Shown here piece by piece: positions 17,337-25,961 of a DNA stretch of 64,000 nucleotides; positions within the stretch are counted from its first letter, which is position 1; each line of letters starts with the position of its first letter. The translations under genes were made by a program, and so were the position numbers. The DNA is from Dysgonomonas sp. 216 (GTDB lineage: Bacteria > Bacteroidota > Bacteroidia > Bacteroidales > Dysgonomonadaceae), in assembly GCF_010501065.1 (NCBI RefSeq), contig NZ_QVMM01000001.1:173083-237082 (forward strand), in the 5' to 3' direction. Below the pieces are notes generated by a model. The model did no database searches and was not told where the DNA came from. It saw nothing but the letters and a program-made list of their open reading frames with translations.

Positions 17337-17996
17337 ATGGAGTTCACAGACTTAGGTTTAATAGAATACAGCAAAGCGTGGGAGTTTCAGGAGAAATTAT
17401 TTAACAACAATATACAAGCTAAAGCAAAGGGACTGCCAACCCGAAACCATTTACTTTTTTGCGAACATCCGCATGTTATAACTATTGGCAAAAATGGCAA
17501 CTCAGCCAATCTGCTTTATCCGCAAGAGTTTTTAAATTCAAGAGGAGTTTCGCTTTTTCATATCGACCGGGGAGGCGATATTACTTATCACGGACCGGGG
17601 CAGTTAGTAGCCTATCCAATATTCGATCTCGAACATTTCGGTATAGGGTTGAAACAATATGTACATAATCTGGAAGAGATAATGATACTGTTATCAGCTT
17701 TGTACGGCATAAAGACAAGCAGGATTGAAAAAGCAACAGGTGTATGGATTGAAGACTGCAACAAACCATCTCTTACCCGAAAGATAGGAGCAATAGGCGT
17801 CCGAAGCAGCCGTTTTATAACTATGCATGGATTCGCTCTGAATGTAAATACCGACATGTCGTACTTTTCACTAATAAATCCATGCGGATTTGTAGACAAA
17901 GGAGTGACTTCCCTACAAAAAGAGACAAACTCTATAATAAGCATGGAAAAAATCAAAATTCAAACAAAAGCTTTATTTGAAGACATATTCGACTAA
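17337..17996 (+). CDS. lipB: Octanoyltransferase (lipoyl(octanoyl) transferase)
   Basis: Transfers octanoyl from acyl carrier protein to lipoyl domains (GcvH, pyruvate dehydrogenase E2), the first step of lipoate synthesis. The 219-residue protein starts at ATG 17337, 2 bp after the preceding stop; an upstream in-frame TTG at 17322 is less likely. The family signature RGGDITYHGPGQLVAYPI is complete. The catalytic pair is Lys149 (RKIGAIGVRSSRF) and Cys183 (NPCGF). lipA is not in the window. The glycine cleavage P protein at the right edge belongs to a system that needs lipoylated GcvH, but is far away. Confidence 0.95.
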   Translation: MEFTDLGLIEYSKAWEFQEKLFNNNIQAKAKGLPTRNHLLFCEHPHVITIGKNGNSANLLYPQEFLNSRGVSLFHIDRGGDITYHGPGQLVAYPIFDLEHFGIGLKQYVHNLEEIMILLSALYGIKTSRIEKATGVWIEDCNKPSLTRKIGAIGVRSSRFITMHGFALNVNTDMSYFSLINPCGFVDKGVTSLQKETNSIISMEKIKIQTKALFEDIFD

Positions 17997-18360
17997 TACC
18001 AAAGCAATAAAATTATTATTGAATAACCGCAAATAACTACTGAAAACCAACCAGCTATGAGGACATTTAAGCTCCCCCCTTTACTTACCTGCGCAACAAA
18101 CAAGGCACAAGCACAGGATGTGTTTCCTACCGACAATGCGATATAGAGCAAACACAGCCATACTAGCAAAAGTACCGAATGATGGATATACGAAATGTCA
18201 AGTGATTGACACAAAACACATGATATTAACAGATTAGGAAGACAACCCAATATTTAAAAGTGAGAAAAAAGCCTTATTTCAATCCATACTCAAAAAAATA
18301 ATAACTAAGACTTGCAAAAACAGACAAATATTCTTTTCTTCGAAACACAAACTTTATAAC
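17997..18360. other. Intergenic region, no supported gene
   Basis: 364 bp between lipB and the next plus-strand gene. The only notable content is a hydrophobic minus-strand frame (18250 to 17993, 85 codons) that has no ATG, only a TTG just after a stop, and is not called as a gene. No clear promoter box precedes the gene at 18361. Confidence 0.5.
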
Positions 18361-18870
18361 ATGAAAACACTATACATATATCTATTTTTATCATTTATAT
18401 TCTTTTTATCCAGTTCTACAACCTGTGAATATTTTGACGACAACCCATCTTTATTACTAATCGGGGTTGAGTTAGTTAACATCAACAACGAAGGAAAAGA
18501 AATGTTGATTTCTGACGACCCGATAAAGAAAGAAGCATATGTAATAGGAATAAAATATATAGCATCAGAAGCTGTGGATAAGGATTCTATAGGTAATAGT
18601 TTTTACGTCAAGCATTCTAATTTCATTTATTTTGCAAATGCTTACCCTGAACCCCGAATATATTGCAATAACGATTTCGACGAAGATTATCCTGCTGGTA
18701 GCGACATTAGCCACTTATTTTGGTTTTCGACAAAAGACATATTAAATCAAAATCTACTACTCATTCTAAAAAAAGCGCCCCAAAAAGGTATTCATTCATT
18801 TAAAGTTGTTTTTGATTGTCACAATAACAAGGTTATAGAAAACAACACTGCTGAAATAGAATTATACTAA
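18361..18870 (+). CDS. Secreted or lipoprotein hypothetical, possibly DUF5034-like
   Basis: A 169-residue protein with a hydrophobic signal (MKTLYIYLFLSFIFFLSSSTTC) ending in Cys followed by acidic residues (EYFDDN), suggestive of a Bacteroidota lipoprotein although the lipobox (STTC) is not canonical. The mature part is mixed beta with a KKEAYVIGIKYIAS stretch, reminiscent of the DUF5034 lipoprotein family (weak, from memory). Twenty bp downstream is another exported protein, so the pair is probably co-transcribed. Base composition is AT-rich. Function unknown. Confidence 0.6.
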   Translation: MKTLYIYLFLSFIFFLSSSTTCEYFDDNPSLLLIGVELVNINNEGKEMLISDDPIKKEAYVIGIKYIASEAVDKDSIGNSFYVKHSNFIYFANAYPEPRIYCNNDFDEDYPAGSDISHLFWFSTKDILNQNLLLILKKAPQKGIHSFKVVFDCHNNKVIENNTAEIELY

Positions 18871-18889
18871 ACACACCTCAATAATACTC

Positions 18890-19651
18890 ATGAAGAAAAT
18901 TATAGTTTATTCCATCATCTTTTTCTTGGTACATATTTTACCTACACAGGCACAAGACTTTAAATTTTCGGGGAATATAATGATCGAACAAAACATTCCG
19001 TTAAACAACCAATATAAAGATAAAGACATCAACAACACACTACGCAGCATGTCTACAACATTCTTAGCAGGCAGATTAAACCTTCAAGTAACAGAATTAT
19101 TAGAGATATATGGTAAAATAGGTTTAGGTGTAAGTAAAAGTGGTACCGATGTTAACAGATTTTTCAACAAATACAATGAATTTAATTTCGATGGACACAT
19201 ATTTGATCTGCAAGTAAGAAACAGTCGAAGTTCAATTAATCATCTAACCAACCAGTTTTCTCTCGGCACATCGGCATTGTTAATATCCTCAAATAAATAT
19301 TCGATAAGAGGCGGAATGGGAATTGGCATAGAATATATGCGAGCTCCTAAACTAAGCTACACGCTTAAAGAAGAAGGTACAAACGTTGCTTATAATATAA
19401 GTTACACATGGTTCGATTCAAGAAGAACTGCTATCGAAACATTCTTTTATGATACAGAACTAGCTATATCAAAAACTCTATCAAAAAAAATAGATTTAAG
19501 ATTTACTGCTGCTTATAAATTATACTTTCCTAGATCTACTTTTGAATACAGTGTAACAAATTATTATACTGACAGTTTAATCAAACAATATCAGCAGGAA
19601 GGAAAAACTATGCATGTTATTAGCCTAAGCCTTGGCATTACTATTAAATAA
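18890..19651 (+). CDS. Exported beta-rich protein, probable outer-membrane barrel
   Basis: A 253-residue protein with a signal peptide (MKKIIVYSIIFFLVHILPTQAQ). The mature part alternates hydrophobic and polar residues in strands (AGRLNLQVTELLEIYGKIGLG, RGGMGIGIEYMR, KKIDLRFTAAYKLYF) and ends in HVISLSLGITIK, consistent with a small 8-10 stranded barrel. It follows the hypothetical lipoprotein by 19 bp. No family is recognised. A lipoprotein plus barrel pair could form a surface unit, but this is speculation. Confidence 0.6.
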   Translation: MKKIIVYSIIFFLVHILPTQAQDFKFSGNIMIEQNIPLNNQYKDKDINNTLRSMSTTFLAGRLNLQVTELLEIYGKIGLGVSKSGTDVNRFFNKYNEFNFDGHIFDLQVRNSRSSINHLTNQFSLGTSALLISSNKYSIRGGMGIGIEYMRAPKLSYTLKEEGTNVAYNISYTWFDSRRTAIETFFYDTELAISKTLSKKIDLRFTAAYKLYFPRSTFEYSVTNYYTDSLIKQYQQEGKTMHVISLSLGITIK

Positions 19652-19664
19652 CAGCATGTATATT

Positions 19665-20534
19665 TCACTCAAATCGCGAGTCGGCTCCCCATTTCAGTTT
19701 ATCGCGTAAAGTCTCGTAAAATGTATGCCCTATACGTTTAACTACTTTCAATGGGTAATCGCCTTTCTTTACCTCAAGCCTTGTTCCTGTTGTTAACACA
19801 TCCGACCGTCCATCGAGCGAAACGAGGAAACTTCGGTTGCGGCTTTCCACATCGAAAGTAAGAACACTGTCATCCTCAACCACAAGCGGACGGGTAGTCA
19901 AACTATGCGGAGCGATAGGTGCAAGAATAAAATTCGAGGAATTGGGTGTCATAATCGGTCCGCCAACACTTAACGAATAAGCCGTCGATCCAGTAGGAGT
20001 AGCAACAATCAGCCCGTCAGCCTGATACGAAGTAAGATATTCATCATTAATATTAGCATGCAAGGTCAACATCGAGGCAGTATCCTGCTTCATTATTGCA
20101 ACTTCGTTCAAAGCATAATTATATTCCTTAAAGCTTTTATCCTTAGTAGTAAGCATCAATTGTGAACGCTCTTCAATCCTGTATTGTCCAAGCATCAACT
20201 CTTCAAGAGTAGCATCCAAATCTTTATCCGATATATCGGCCAAAAAGCCTAGCCGTCCCGCATTCACACCCAGAATAGGAATATCTTTACCTCCTACAAT
20301 AGAAGCCGTACGGAGAAAAGTTCCATCGCCTCCTATGCTAAAAGCCATATCGGCAGAAAAATTTTCACAATCAATAAATTCAGCTATCTGATAATTTACC
20401 CCGAAACTAAGATGAAGATAATCGTAGAACTTTTTGTGCATTGATATTTCCACATTATTCTCCGAAAGAATGTCGAGAATTCTTTTTATCTGTCCTTTTT
20501 TTTGATGTTGGCTACCGAATATTGCTATTTTCAT
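19665..20534 (-). CDS. nadK: NAD kinase
   Basis: Phosphorylates NAD to NADP with ATP or polyphosphate in the cytoplasm. The 289 residues show the diagnostic GGDGTFLRTA (catalytic Asp), NAGRLGFLADIS, and DGLIVATPTGSTAYSLSVGGPI. Length is normal. It converges with the barrel gene (13 bp between stops) and lies divergent from pdxJ across about 310 bp, an arrangement of nadK and pdxJ common in Bacteroidales. Confidence 0.96.
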   Translation of the reverse strand: MKIAIFGSQHQKKGQIKRILDILSENNVEISMHKKFYDYLHLSFGVNYQIAEFIDCENFSADMAFSIGGDGTFLRTASIVGGKDIPILGVNAGRLGFLADISDKDLDATLEELMLGQYRIEERSQLMLTTKDKSFKEYNYALNEVAIMKQDTASMLTLHANINDEYLTSYQADGLIVATPTGSTAYSLSVGGPIMTPNSSNFILAPIAPHSLTTRPLVVEDDSVLTFDVESRNRSFLVSLDGRSDVLTTGTRLEVKKGDYPLKVVKRIGHTFYETLRDKLKWGADSRFE

Positions 20535-20846
20535 TTTTATTCTTTGAGCGTCTTGTTAGTATCTGTTGCTATACTTCGGTTTAAAAAGTAAGGAAGCAAC
20601 CATTGTTTATTTGTTTTTCAAAAAAAGACTATCAGATTAATACCATATTGCATAAATCGTAGTAACTTTGCCACGAAAATATTGTACGGGTATCTTCTTT
20701 CATTAAAATAATAAGCCTGTATAAGTGTACATAAGAAATACTTTCCACATGGCTCGTTTTCTTAATATATCACAAAGGTGCTAAAAAAACTTTAGTTAAA
20801 GAAAGCAGCTACAATATTTTTAAATAGATTTGATTGTTAATTGTAT
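20535..20846. promoter_or_regulatory. Divergent intergenic region nadK / pdxJ with -7 box
   Basis: 312 bp without a gene. A plus-strand TAACTTTG (TAnnTTTG) lies at 20663-20670, giving pdxJ a leader of about 170 nt if used. No riboswitch-like structure was recognised. Nothing clear serves as nadK promoter. Confidence 0.4.
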
Positions 20847-21566
20847 ATGACTAAGTTAAGTGTAAACATCAATAAAGTGGCAACCCTACGCAACGCGCGT
20901 GGAGGCGATATGCCCAATTTATTGAAAGTCGCAATAGATTGCGAAGCTTTCGGAGCCGAAGGTATAACCGTTCATCCACGCCCCGACGAAAGGCATGTGA
21001 AGATGAAGGACGTGTACGACTTGCGCCCGAAAGTAAAGACGGAATTTAATATTGAAGGATACCCATCTCCCGAATTTATAAAGCTGGTAAAAGCAGTACG
21101 CCCCAATCAGGTAACACTAGTACCCGATGCACCCGACGCTATTACCTCAAATGCAGGATGGGATACGGTTATGAACCTTGAGTTCCTTACCGACATAGTT
21201 GATGAGTTTAAATCGGCAGGTATACGCACCTCTATTTTTACAGGCACAAATACCGAAATTATAGAATACGCAGCACGAACAGGAACCGACCGTATAGAAT
21301 TATATACCGAGCCTTATGCTGCAAATTACTCTAAAAACAGGGAGGAAGCGATAGCACCCTTTATTGAAGCGGCAATGGCTGCGAAAAAACTGGGATTAGG
21401 AGTGAACGCCGGGCACGATCTGAATCTCGAAAACTTGAATTATCTTTACACCAATATTCCGTGGATAGACGAAGTATCGATAGGACATGCACTTATATGC
21501 GATGCTTTGTACATGGGATTAGAAAAAACAATAGAGGCATACAAAAGCTGCTTAAGAAACGACTAA
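20847..21566 (+). CDS. pdxJ: Pyridoxine 5'-phosphate synthase
   Basis: Condenses 1-deoxy-D-xylulose 5-phosphate with 3-amino-2-oxopropyl phosphate to make pyridoxine 5'-phosphate (vitamin B6). The 239-residue TIM barrel starts at ATG 20847 ([19 protein letters not shown]). An in-frame TTG six bases upstream is ignored because the family begins at this point. Conserved blocks: [37 protein letters not shown] and [13 protein letters not shown]. The DXP it needs is made by Dxs, also encoded here at 40.5-42.5 kb. A TonB-like gene follows 13 bp later. Confidence 0.96.
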   Translation: MTKLSVNINKVATLRNARGGDMPNLLKVAIDCEAFGAEGITVHPRPDERHVKMKDVYDLRPKVKTEFNIEGYPSPEFIKLVKAVRPNQVTLVPDAPDAITSNAGWDTVMNLEFLTDIVDEFKSAGIRTSIFTGTNTEIIEYAARTGTDRIELYTEPYAANYSKNREEAIAPFIEAAMAAKKLGLGVNAGHDLNLENLNYLYTNIPWIDEVSIGHALICDALYMGLEKTIEAYKSCLRND

Positions 21567-21579
21567 AATGTAAGACACT

Positions 21580-22449
21580 ATGGAATCGACAAAGGATAGG
21601 TTTATAAGTATTGGAGGGACAGTTGGTTTTCACCTGCTGCTCGTGTTATTCCTTGTAATCTACTACATAAAACCATCATTCGATTCGTACAGCGAAGACC
21701 TCGAAGGCGTTCCTGTTATGTTTGGTAATGCAGCCGATGCTTTTGGCGACGATGAACCTTTCGGTCGGGGGAGCGACAACAAACCGGCAAACGATGTTGA
21801 AGTTTTCGAACCCAAACCCGAGCCCGTAACCCCTACTCCTCCACAACCTCAACAATCGGCAGCTCCGGCTGTTAACGAAAGCCCTGTGTATACACAAGAC
21901 ATTGAAGAGGCAGTAGAAGTAAAGGCGACAAACAAAGCCGAAGAAGAAAAAAAGCGTCAGGCAGCAATAGAAGCCGAACGGGTAAGACAAGAAAAAATAG
22001 CAGCCGAACAAAAAGCCTCCCTCGAAGCTAAACAGAAAGAAGAAATAAGCAAGCAAATGGCCGGTTTATTCGGAAACGGATCGGGCGAAGGCAGCCGTGG
22101 GAACACCGAAGGCACAGGCACACAAGGCGTACCCACAGGTAATGCCAGCTATGGTAAAACAACAGGCGTAGGCGGCTGGGGAAGTTACGATTTAGGTGGA
22201 CGAGGTGTAGGACGAGGCGGACTGATTAAGCCGACTTACGTTGGGAATGATTACGGAACTGTTGTTGTCGATATAATTGTAGACCCTCAGGGAAATGTTG
22301 TGAATGCAACATTAGGCAGAGGAACAAATACCACAAGCACAACATTGAAAAACGAATCGCTTGCTGCGGCAAGACGCACTAAATTTATAGCTGTAAGTAA
22401 AACAGGAAACCAAAAAGGCACAATTACTTATATGTTCAATTTGAACTAA
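21580..22449 (+). CDS. TonB-family energy transducer
   Basis: A 289-residue inner-membrane protein that couples proton motive force to outer-membrane transport. It has one N-terminal helix (about residues 11-30), a Pro-rich stretch (PKPEPVTPTPPQPQQ, about 85-105), a charged helical coiled coil rich in Ala/Glu/Lys (about 120-165), a Gly-rich linker (GNGSGEGSRGNTEGTGTQG) and a C-terminal TonB/TolA-like beta-alpha domain (GTVVVDIIVDPQGNVVNATLG ... ITYMFNLN). The layout also resembles TolA. It follows pdxJ by 13 bp. No exbB or exbD lies between them or nearby. Confidence 0.82.
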   Translation: MESTKDRFISIGGTVGFHLLLVLFLVIYYIKPSFDSYSEDLEGVPVMFGNAADAFGDDEPFGRGSDNKPANDVEVFEPKPEPVTPTPPQPQQSAAPAVNESPVYTQDIEEAVEVKATNKAEEEKKRQAAIEAERVRQEKIAAEQKASLEAKQKEEISKQMAGLFGNGSGEGSRGNTEGTGTQGVPTGNASYGKTTGVGGWGSYDLGGRGVGRGGLIKPTYVGNDYGTVVVDIIVDPQGNVVNATLGRGTNTTSTTLKNESLAAARRTKFIAVSKTGNQKGTITYMFNLN

Positions 22450-22511
22450 GGTCTTTTCTTTTGGGCTGAAACAATAACAGATAAGTATTAACCCCCATAA
22501 ATTATATTGGC

Positions 22512-23051
22512 ATGAAAGAAGTATATTTATTTTTGACTAATGGTTTCGAAGAAATCGAAGCACTGGGAACAATCGATATATTACGACGTGGAGGTGTAGA
22601 CGTAAAATCGGTCTCTATTGTCGACGGTAAACAAGTGAACGGTAGTCACGGAATACCTGTGATTGCTGACATGATGTTCAACGAGGTAGACTTCGCAAAA
22701 GCCGAAATGCTGGTTATTCCGGGTGGAACCCCTAAGTTCAACGATCATGAAGGATTGAAAAAGGCGGTATTGGCATTTGCACAAAAAGGCGAAAAGGTTG
22801 CTGCAATTTGCGCTGCGCCAATGGTTCTTGGTGGATTGGGTTTGTTGAAAGGGAAGAAAGCCACTGCTTACCCCGGTTTCGAACAATACCTTGATGGAGC
22901 CGAATTTATTAAAACGCCCGTAGTGGTTGACGGAAACATAACAACAGGACGTGGTCCCGGTTTCACTATGGATTTTGCACTGAAACTTTTGGAAATACTC
23001 AGAGGTAAAGCAAAAAGCGACGAAGTTGCCGGACAATTATTACTCAAATAG
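22512..23051 (+). CDS. DJ-1/PfpI family protein
   Basis: A 179-residue flavodoxin-like protein of the DJ-1/ThiJ/YajL group. The reactive Cys100 lies in the nucleophile elbow AAICAAPMVLG, and the acidic partner Glu in GFEEIEA is conserved. GRGPGFTMDFAL is the C-terminal signature. Family members act in oxidative and carbonyl stress response; deglycase activity is debated. It is 62 bp after the TonB gene and may be co-transcribed. Confidence 0.9.
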   Translation: MKEVYLFLTNGFEEIEALGTIDILRRGGVDVKSVSIVDGKQVNGSHGIPVIADMMFNEVDFAKAEMLVIPGGTPKFNDHEGLKKAVLAFAQKGEKVAAICAAPMVLGGLGLLKGKKATAYPGFEQYLDGAEFIKTPVVVDGNITTGRGPGFTMDFALKLLEILRGKAKSDEVAGQLLLK

Positions 23052-23145
23052 AAGAAAATAAAGACTATATAATAATAACTAAGCGGATTGGGATTTACTT
23101 GATTCGCTTTTATTTTTAAAGAAAATTTCATCTTATCAACAAATA

Positions 23146-23176
23146 TTTGCAATACATAAAAAACGTACTATCTTTG
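23146..23176 (+). promoter_or_regulatory. Complete Bacteroidota promoter for first paralogous lipoprotein
   Basis: TTTG at 23146-23149 and TATCTTTG at 23169-23176 with exactly 19 bp between, a full match to TTTG-N19-TAnnTTTG. The ATG is at 23225. Confidence 0.75.
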
Positions 23177-23224
23177 TCGCCGTTAATAAACTTTATTACA
23201 AACTTTTAGAAAACAGAAAAAAAA

Positions 23225-23800
23225 ATGAAACTAAGAAAATTATTACCTCTGGTACTAGGTGTGGTAACTTTAGGGTTCGCTTCATGTAGCGACGACGATG
23301 ACGATTCAGTGTCCTACAAGGAAACTAAAATTGTAAACTTCAAGATGTATGTAGGTTCCGAAAACGGCGGTGTAGAAGTAAACACTGCAAACATCGACCC
23401 TAAAAAATATTTCAAAGAAGATCTTGAAGAAGAAATCGACGATAATGAAGGCGTCAGCATTACTTTTTCAGGAAATAAAGCTACTGTAAGTTATAGTGGA
23501 GAAAAAGGAACAATAAGCTATAAAGTAGAAAATGGCAAACTATATTTTGGAGAAGAAAACTATTGGTGGTTTGCTGGATTTGGAGGAACTGGTGGTTTTA
23601 AAGTATCAGAGCATTATGGATACTACAGGACTCAATACAGCTACAATTTCAACGATATTGACCTTGAAGATTTAAACGATCAGGAAACTATAGATATAAA
23701 CGATGTTATGGAATCTAATTATTATTTGGGTAGCCTTGATGATATGAGATCAATACAAGATACTATCGTATTCTGTACAATTGAATCGTATTTCAGATAA
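23225..23800 (+). CDS. Hypothetical lipoprotein (paralogue 1 of tandem pair)
   Basis: A 191-residue lipoprotein: signal MKLRKLLPLVLGVVTLGFASC, then SDDDDD, the acidic stretch after the lipid-bearing Cys that in Bacteroidota can direct surface export. The mature protein is beta-rich with many aromatic residues (YWWFAGFGGTGGF). It shares near-identical ends with the gene at 24096 (ETKI-NFKMYVGSENGGVEVN block and the C-terminal DTIVFCTIESYFR) but a very different middle. It has its own perfect promoter and terminator. No known family recognised. Confidence 0.75.
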   Translation: MKLRKLLPLVLGVVTLGFASCSDDDDDSVSYKETKIVNFKMYVGSENGGVEVNTANIDPKKYFKEDLEEEIDDNEGVSITFSGNKATVSYSGEKGTISYKVENGKLYFGEENYWWFAGFGGTGGFKVSEHYGYYRTQYSYNFNDIDLEDLNDQETIDINDVMESNYYLGSLDDMRSIQDTIVFCTIESYFR

Positions 23801-23820
23801 ATTATCTTTACATATAAATA

Positions 23821-23850
23821 ACAAAAGGAATCTTAATGGATTCCTTTTGT
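23821..23850 (+). terminator. Hairpin terminator after paralogue 1
   Basis: A perfect 12-bp stem ACAAAAGGAATC/GATTCCTTTTGT (23821-23832 and 23839-23850) with a 6-nt loop, starting 20 bp after the stop. The following T content is moderate (GTTATTTATT). Confidence 0.65.
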
Positions 23851-23869
23851 GTTATTTATTAATACATAT

Positions 23870-23998
23870 TTAGCGTTTTTCTAAAGGCAGAATTGTGAAA
23901 GTCATAGTTCCTGTATCGTATATTTTTGAACCGATAAGATTTGTATTTAGACTTAGTTTTAAAGGTCCTCTTCTTTTTTTAGCCCAATTAACAAACTC
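23870..23998 (-). pseudogene. Possible C-terminal gene remnant
   Basis: A 42-codon open stretch on the minus strand between two stop codons, with no start codon. It reads like a protein end (WAKKRRGPLKLSLN ... TGTMTFTILPLEKR). It could be debris of an ancestral gene between the duplicated lipoproteins, or chance. The remainder of 23851-24095 holds nothing recognisable and there is no clear promoter for the gene at 24096. Confidence 0.2.
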
Positions 23999-24095
23999 TT
24001 AATGGCTAGCCAGTTTATAGATAAAAAAGAGAAAATTTCTTCGAACATTCGGTGCCATACCCTAAAAACATTTATATTTACAAAAAAAACGAACT

Positions 24096-24689
24096 ATGAA
24101 AAAATGCTTATCCCTAATATTAAGCATTGTGCTTTTAAGCCTTGCCTCATGTAGCGACAATGACGATACCGTTTGGTTATCTTACAAAGAAACTAAGATT
24201 GCAAACTTCAAGATGTATGTAGGTTCCGAAAACGGTGGAGTTGAAGTAAACACTGCAAACATCGACCCTAAAAGGTATTTCAGATATGAACTCAATTCTA
24301 TAGATGAACGGCTAAAAGATGCTAGCTGCTCTTTTTCAGGAAATAAAATAACAGACAATTTTGGAGATCTGTATTCATCGGCCAAATACAAAATAACAGA
24401 CAACAAAATTTATATTCTTGAACAAAATAAATATGGGGAAACATACTGGGCTTTTTACGCATTTGGACACCCTGATGGTTTTAAAAGGTTAACGCATTAT
24501 GGATATCAATATCAAACAAAAGAAAACGTCTACACACTTACTTTTCTCCATTTTGACTACTACGAAGAGCTAGAAACTATAAACATTAACGATGCAATAG
24601 AAGTATCTTACGACTTCGATAGCCTTGATGAAATGACATCTATAACCGACACTATCGTATTCTGTACAATAGAATCGTATTTCAGATAA
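24096..24689 (+). CDS. Hypothetical lipoprotein (paralogue 2 of tandem pair)
   Basis: A 197-residue lipoprotein with signal MKKCLSLILSIVLLSLASC followed by SDNDD. It is a tandem paralogue of the gene at 23225. The block from ETKI to ANIDPK and the last 13 residues are nearly identical in DNA as well as protein, while the centre (residues about 65-160) shares only scattered positions. No good TAnnTTTG box is seen before it, so it may rely on readthrough or a weak promoter. Function unknown. Confidence 0.75.
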   Translation: MKKCLSLILSIVLLSLASCSDNDDTVWLSYKETKIANFKMYVGSENGGVEVNTANIDPKRYFRYELNSIDERLKDASCSFSGNKITDNFGDLYSSAKYKITDNKIYILEQNKYGETYWAFYAFGHPDGFKRLTHYGYQYQTKENVYTLTFLHFDYYEELETININDAIEVSYDFDSLDEMTSITDTIVFCTIESYFR

Positions 24690-24722
24690 AAAGCCAACCA
24701 GATCTAGCTGATATTATCAAAA

Positions 24723-25400
24723 TCACTTATAAATCGAGAATATAGGCTCTTGGAAAAATGTCCACAAGCAATGTTTCTGACCACAGGCGGCAAGGGCGTC
24801 GTTTGCCCATGTATTGCAGGAGTAAAATAAACTGTAACGTCCTTTAGCTTCGTAAAAAGCATCGGAAACGCCATAAACAGCATTTGTTTTAATATTAACA
24901 AAATCGCCATTAGCGTCTTTCTCGAATCTGCCCGTGATAAAAACTATCAAACGCTGGTACTGTTGTTTGCTAATCATTATCTTCCGACAATCTTCATCTT
25001 CAGCCATTTCTTTATAATATGTAGCATGCATTGCCGTCGAATTGAGCCAAAACGCTGCTCTAAAGGCAAGTCCGAAGGTAAGGTCGTCCCAAGTGGGCAT
25101 ATCAAGAAAAAATCCTTTATCTCCCCAACCAAGTGCTAAAAAACTATATACTGTGTCTTGCGAAATATTATTCCGAAACGGTATTTGTTTACTCCAGTCC
25201 ATAACTTCGTTACACACCGGAACAACTATATCGGTATGTTTGCCATTGGTTTTTATAAAAATAGCAATTTCCTTCAGAGTACCTTCTTCTTCAGATACAA
25301 CGATATATGAACAACAAAATCCCACTACAAAATAAAGCACTATAAATACTATTATACCAATCGATATTCGTTTTAAAGCTTTTAATATCCGTTTAAACAT
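24723..25400 (-). CDS. DUF2459 (TIGR02117-type) membrane-anchored protein
   Basis: A 225-residue protein with one N-terminal transmembrane helix (MFKRILKALKRISIGIIVFIVL) and an extracytoplasmic domain. HTDIVVPV, GWGDKGFFLDMPTWDDLTFGLAFRAAFWLNSTAMH and YSCNTWANDALAACG match the DUF2459 family (conserved hypothetical, first noted near urease genes; recalled from memory). The conserved Cys and His hint at a papain/NlpC-like hydrolase fold, which is inference. ATG 25400 is preferred; a GTG at 25442 would add 14 residues. It lies 46 bp after the DUF3795 gene. Confidence 0.75.
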   Translation of the reverse strand: MFKRILKALKRISIGIIVFIVLYFVVGFCCSYIVVSEEEGTLKEIAIFIKTNGKHTDIVVPVCNEVMDWSKQIPFRNNISQDTVYSFLALGWGDKGFFLDMPTWDDLTFGLAFRAAFWLNSTAMHATYYKEMAEDEDCRKIMISKQQYQRLIVFITGRFEKDANGDFVNIKTNAVYGVSDAFYEAKGRYSLFYSCNTWANDALAACGQKHCLWTFFQEPIFSIYK

Positions 25401-25446
25401 ATTTTCAACAATATTTCTGACAGTTTTTTGTAAATATTTCACTCAA

Positions 25447-25776
25447 TTATTCATCAACCTTTTTATTGTAATGCTCAAGAAAACAAATTTCTCCTATATC
25501 TTTTAGTAGTTTTTGATTTTCAATAAAATTCTGACCATATTTCAGCCATCGTTTAGCAAAACCTTTAAACTTACTACAAGGAAAAGTCTTACATTGGTAA
25601 CAATGAGTAATTTCCCGTTCTATACAACAAAGATGAAAAGTTTTACATTTATTACAACGTTGCGAATTTATTTCAGCACCCGGACATGGATTTTTTTCCC
25701 GGGTATATACAGGACATCCTCCGCAAAAAGCTCCACAAGCGGGCACTCTTCCTCTATATATTTTCAGAATATTCAC
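25447..25776 (-). CDS. Cys-rich DUF3795-like protein
   Basis: A 109-residue soluble protein with thirteen Cys grouped as CGAFCGGC, CPGAEINSQRCNKC, CC and CYQCKTFPCSKF, the pattern of DUF3795 proteins (proposed zinc-binding). No signal peptide is seen. It is upstream of the DUF2459 gene in the same direction. Function is unknown. Confidence 0.75.
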   Translation of the reverse strand: MNILKIYRGRVPACGAFCGGCPVYTREKNPCPGAEINSQRCNKCKTFHLCCIEREITHCYQCKTFPCSKFKGFAKRWLKYGQNFIENQKLLKDIGEICFLEHYNKKVDE

Positions 25777-25905
25777 AACAATAAAAGTATAATTTTTCGC
25801 CCGATAATTAATCTTATCAGCCTTCTAATTCTTAAATAAAAAAATATTTGTTTAAGAAGCTACGTTAAAGAATTGCATTTAAACAGTATGTATAAGAAAT
25901 AGTAC

Positions 25906-25913
25906 TATTTTTG
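25906..25913 (+). promoter_or_regulatory. -7 promoter box for LTA-synthase-like gene
   Basis: TATTTTTG (TAnnTTTG), 48 bp upstream of the ATG at 25962. Confidence 0.45.
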
Positions 25914-25961
25914 CAAACTGACTAAATTAGAGTATTAAGCTAAACCGACCAACTAGCCCCA

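Noticed and set aside
17993..18250. Hydrophobic 85-codon minus-strand frame after lipB
   Set aside because: No ATG; the only start is a TTG right after a stop codon, it overlaps the lipB stop, and no family is recognisable. Could be a decayed membrane gene but not supported.
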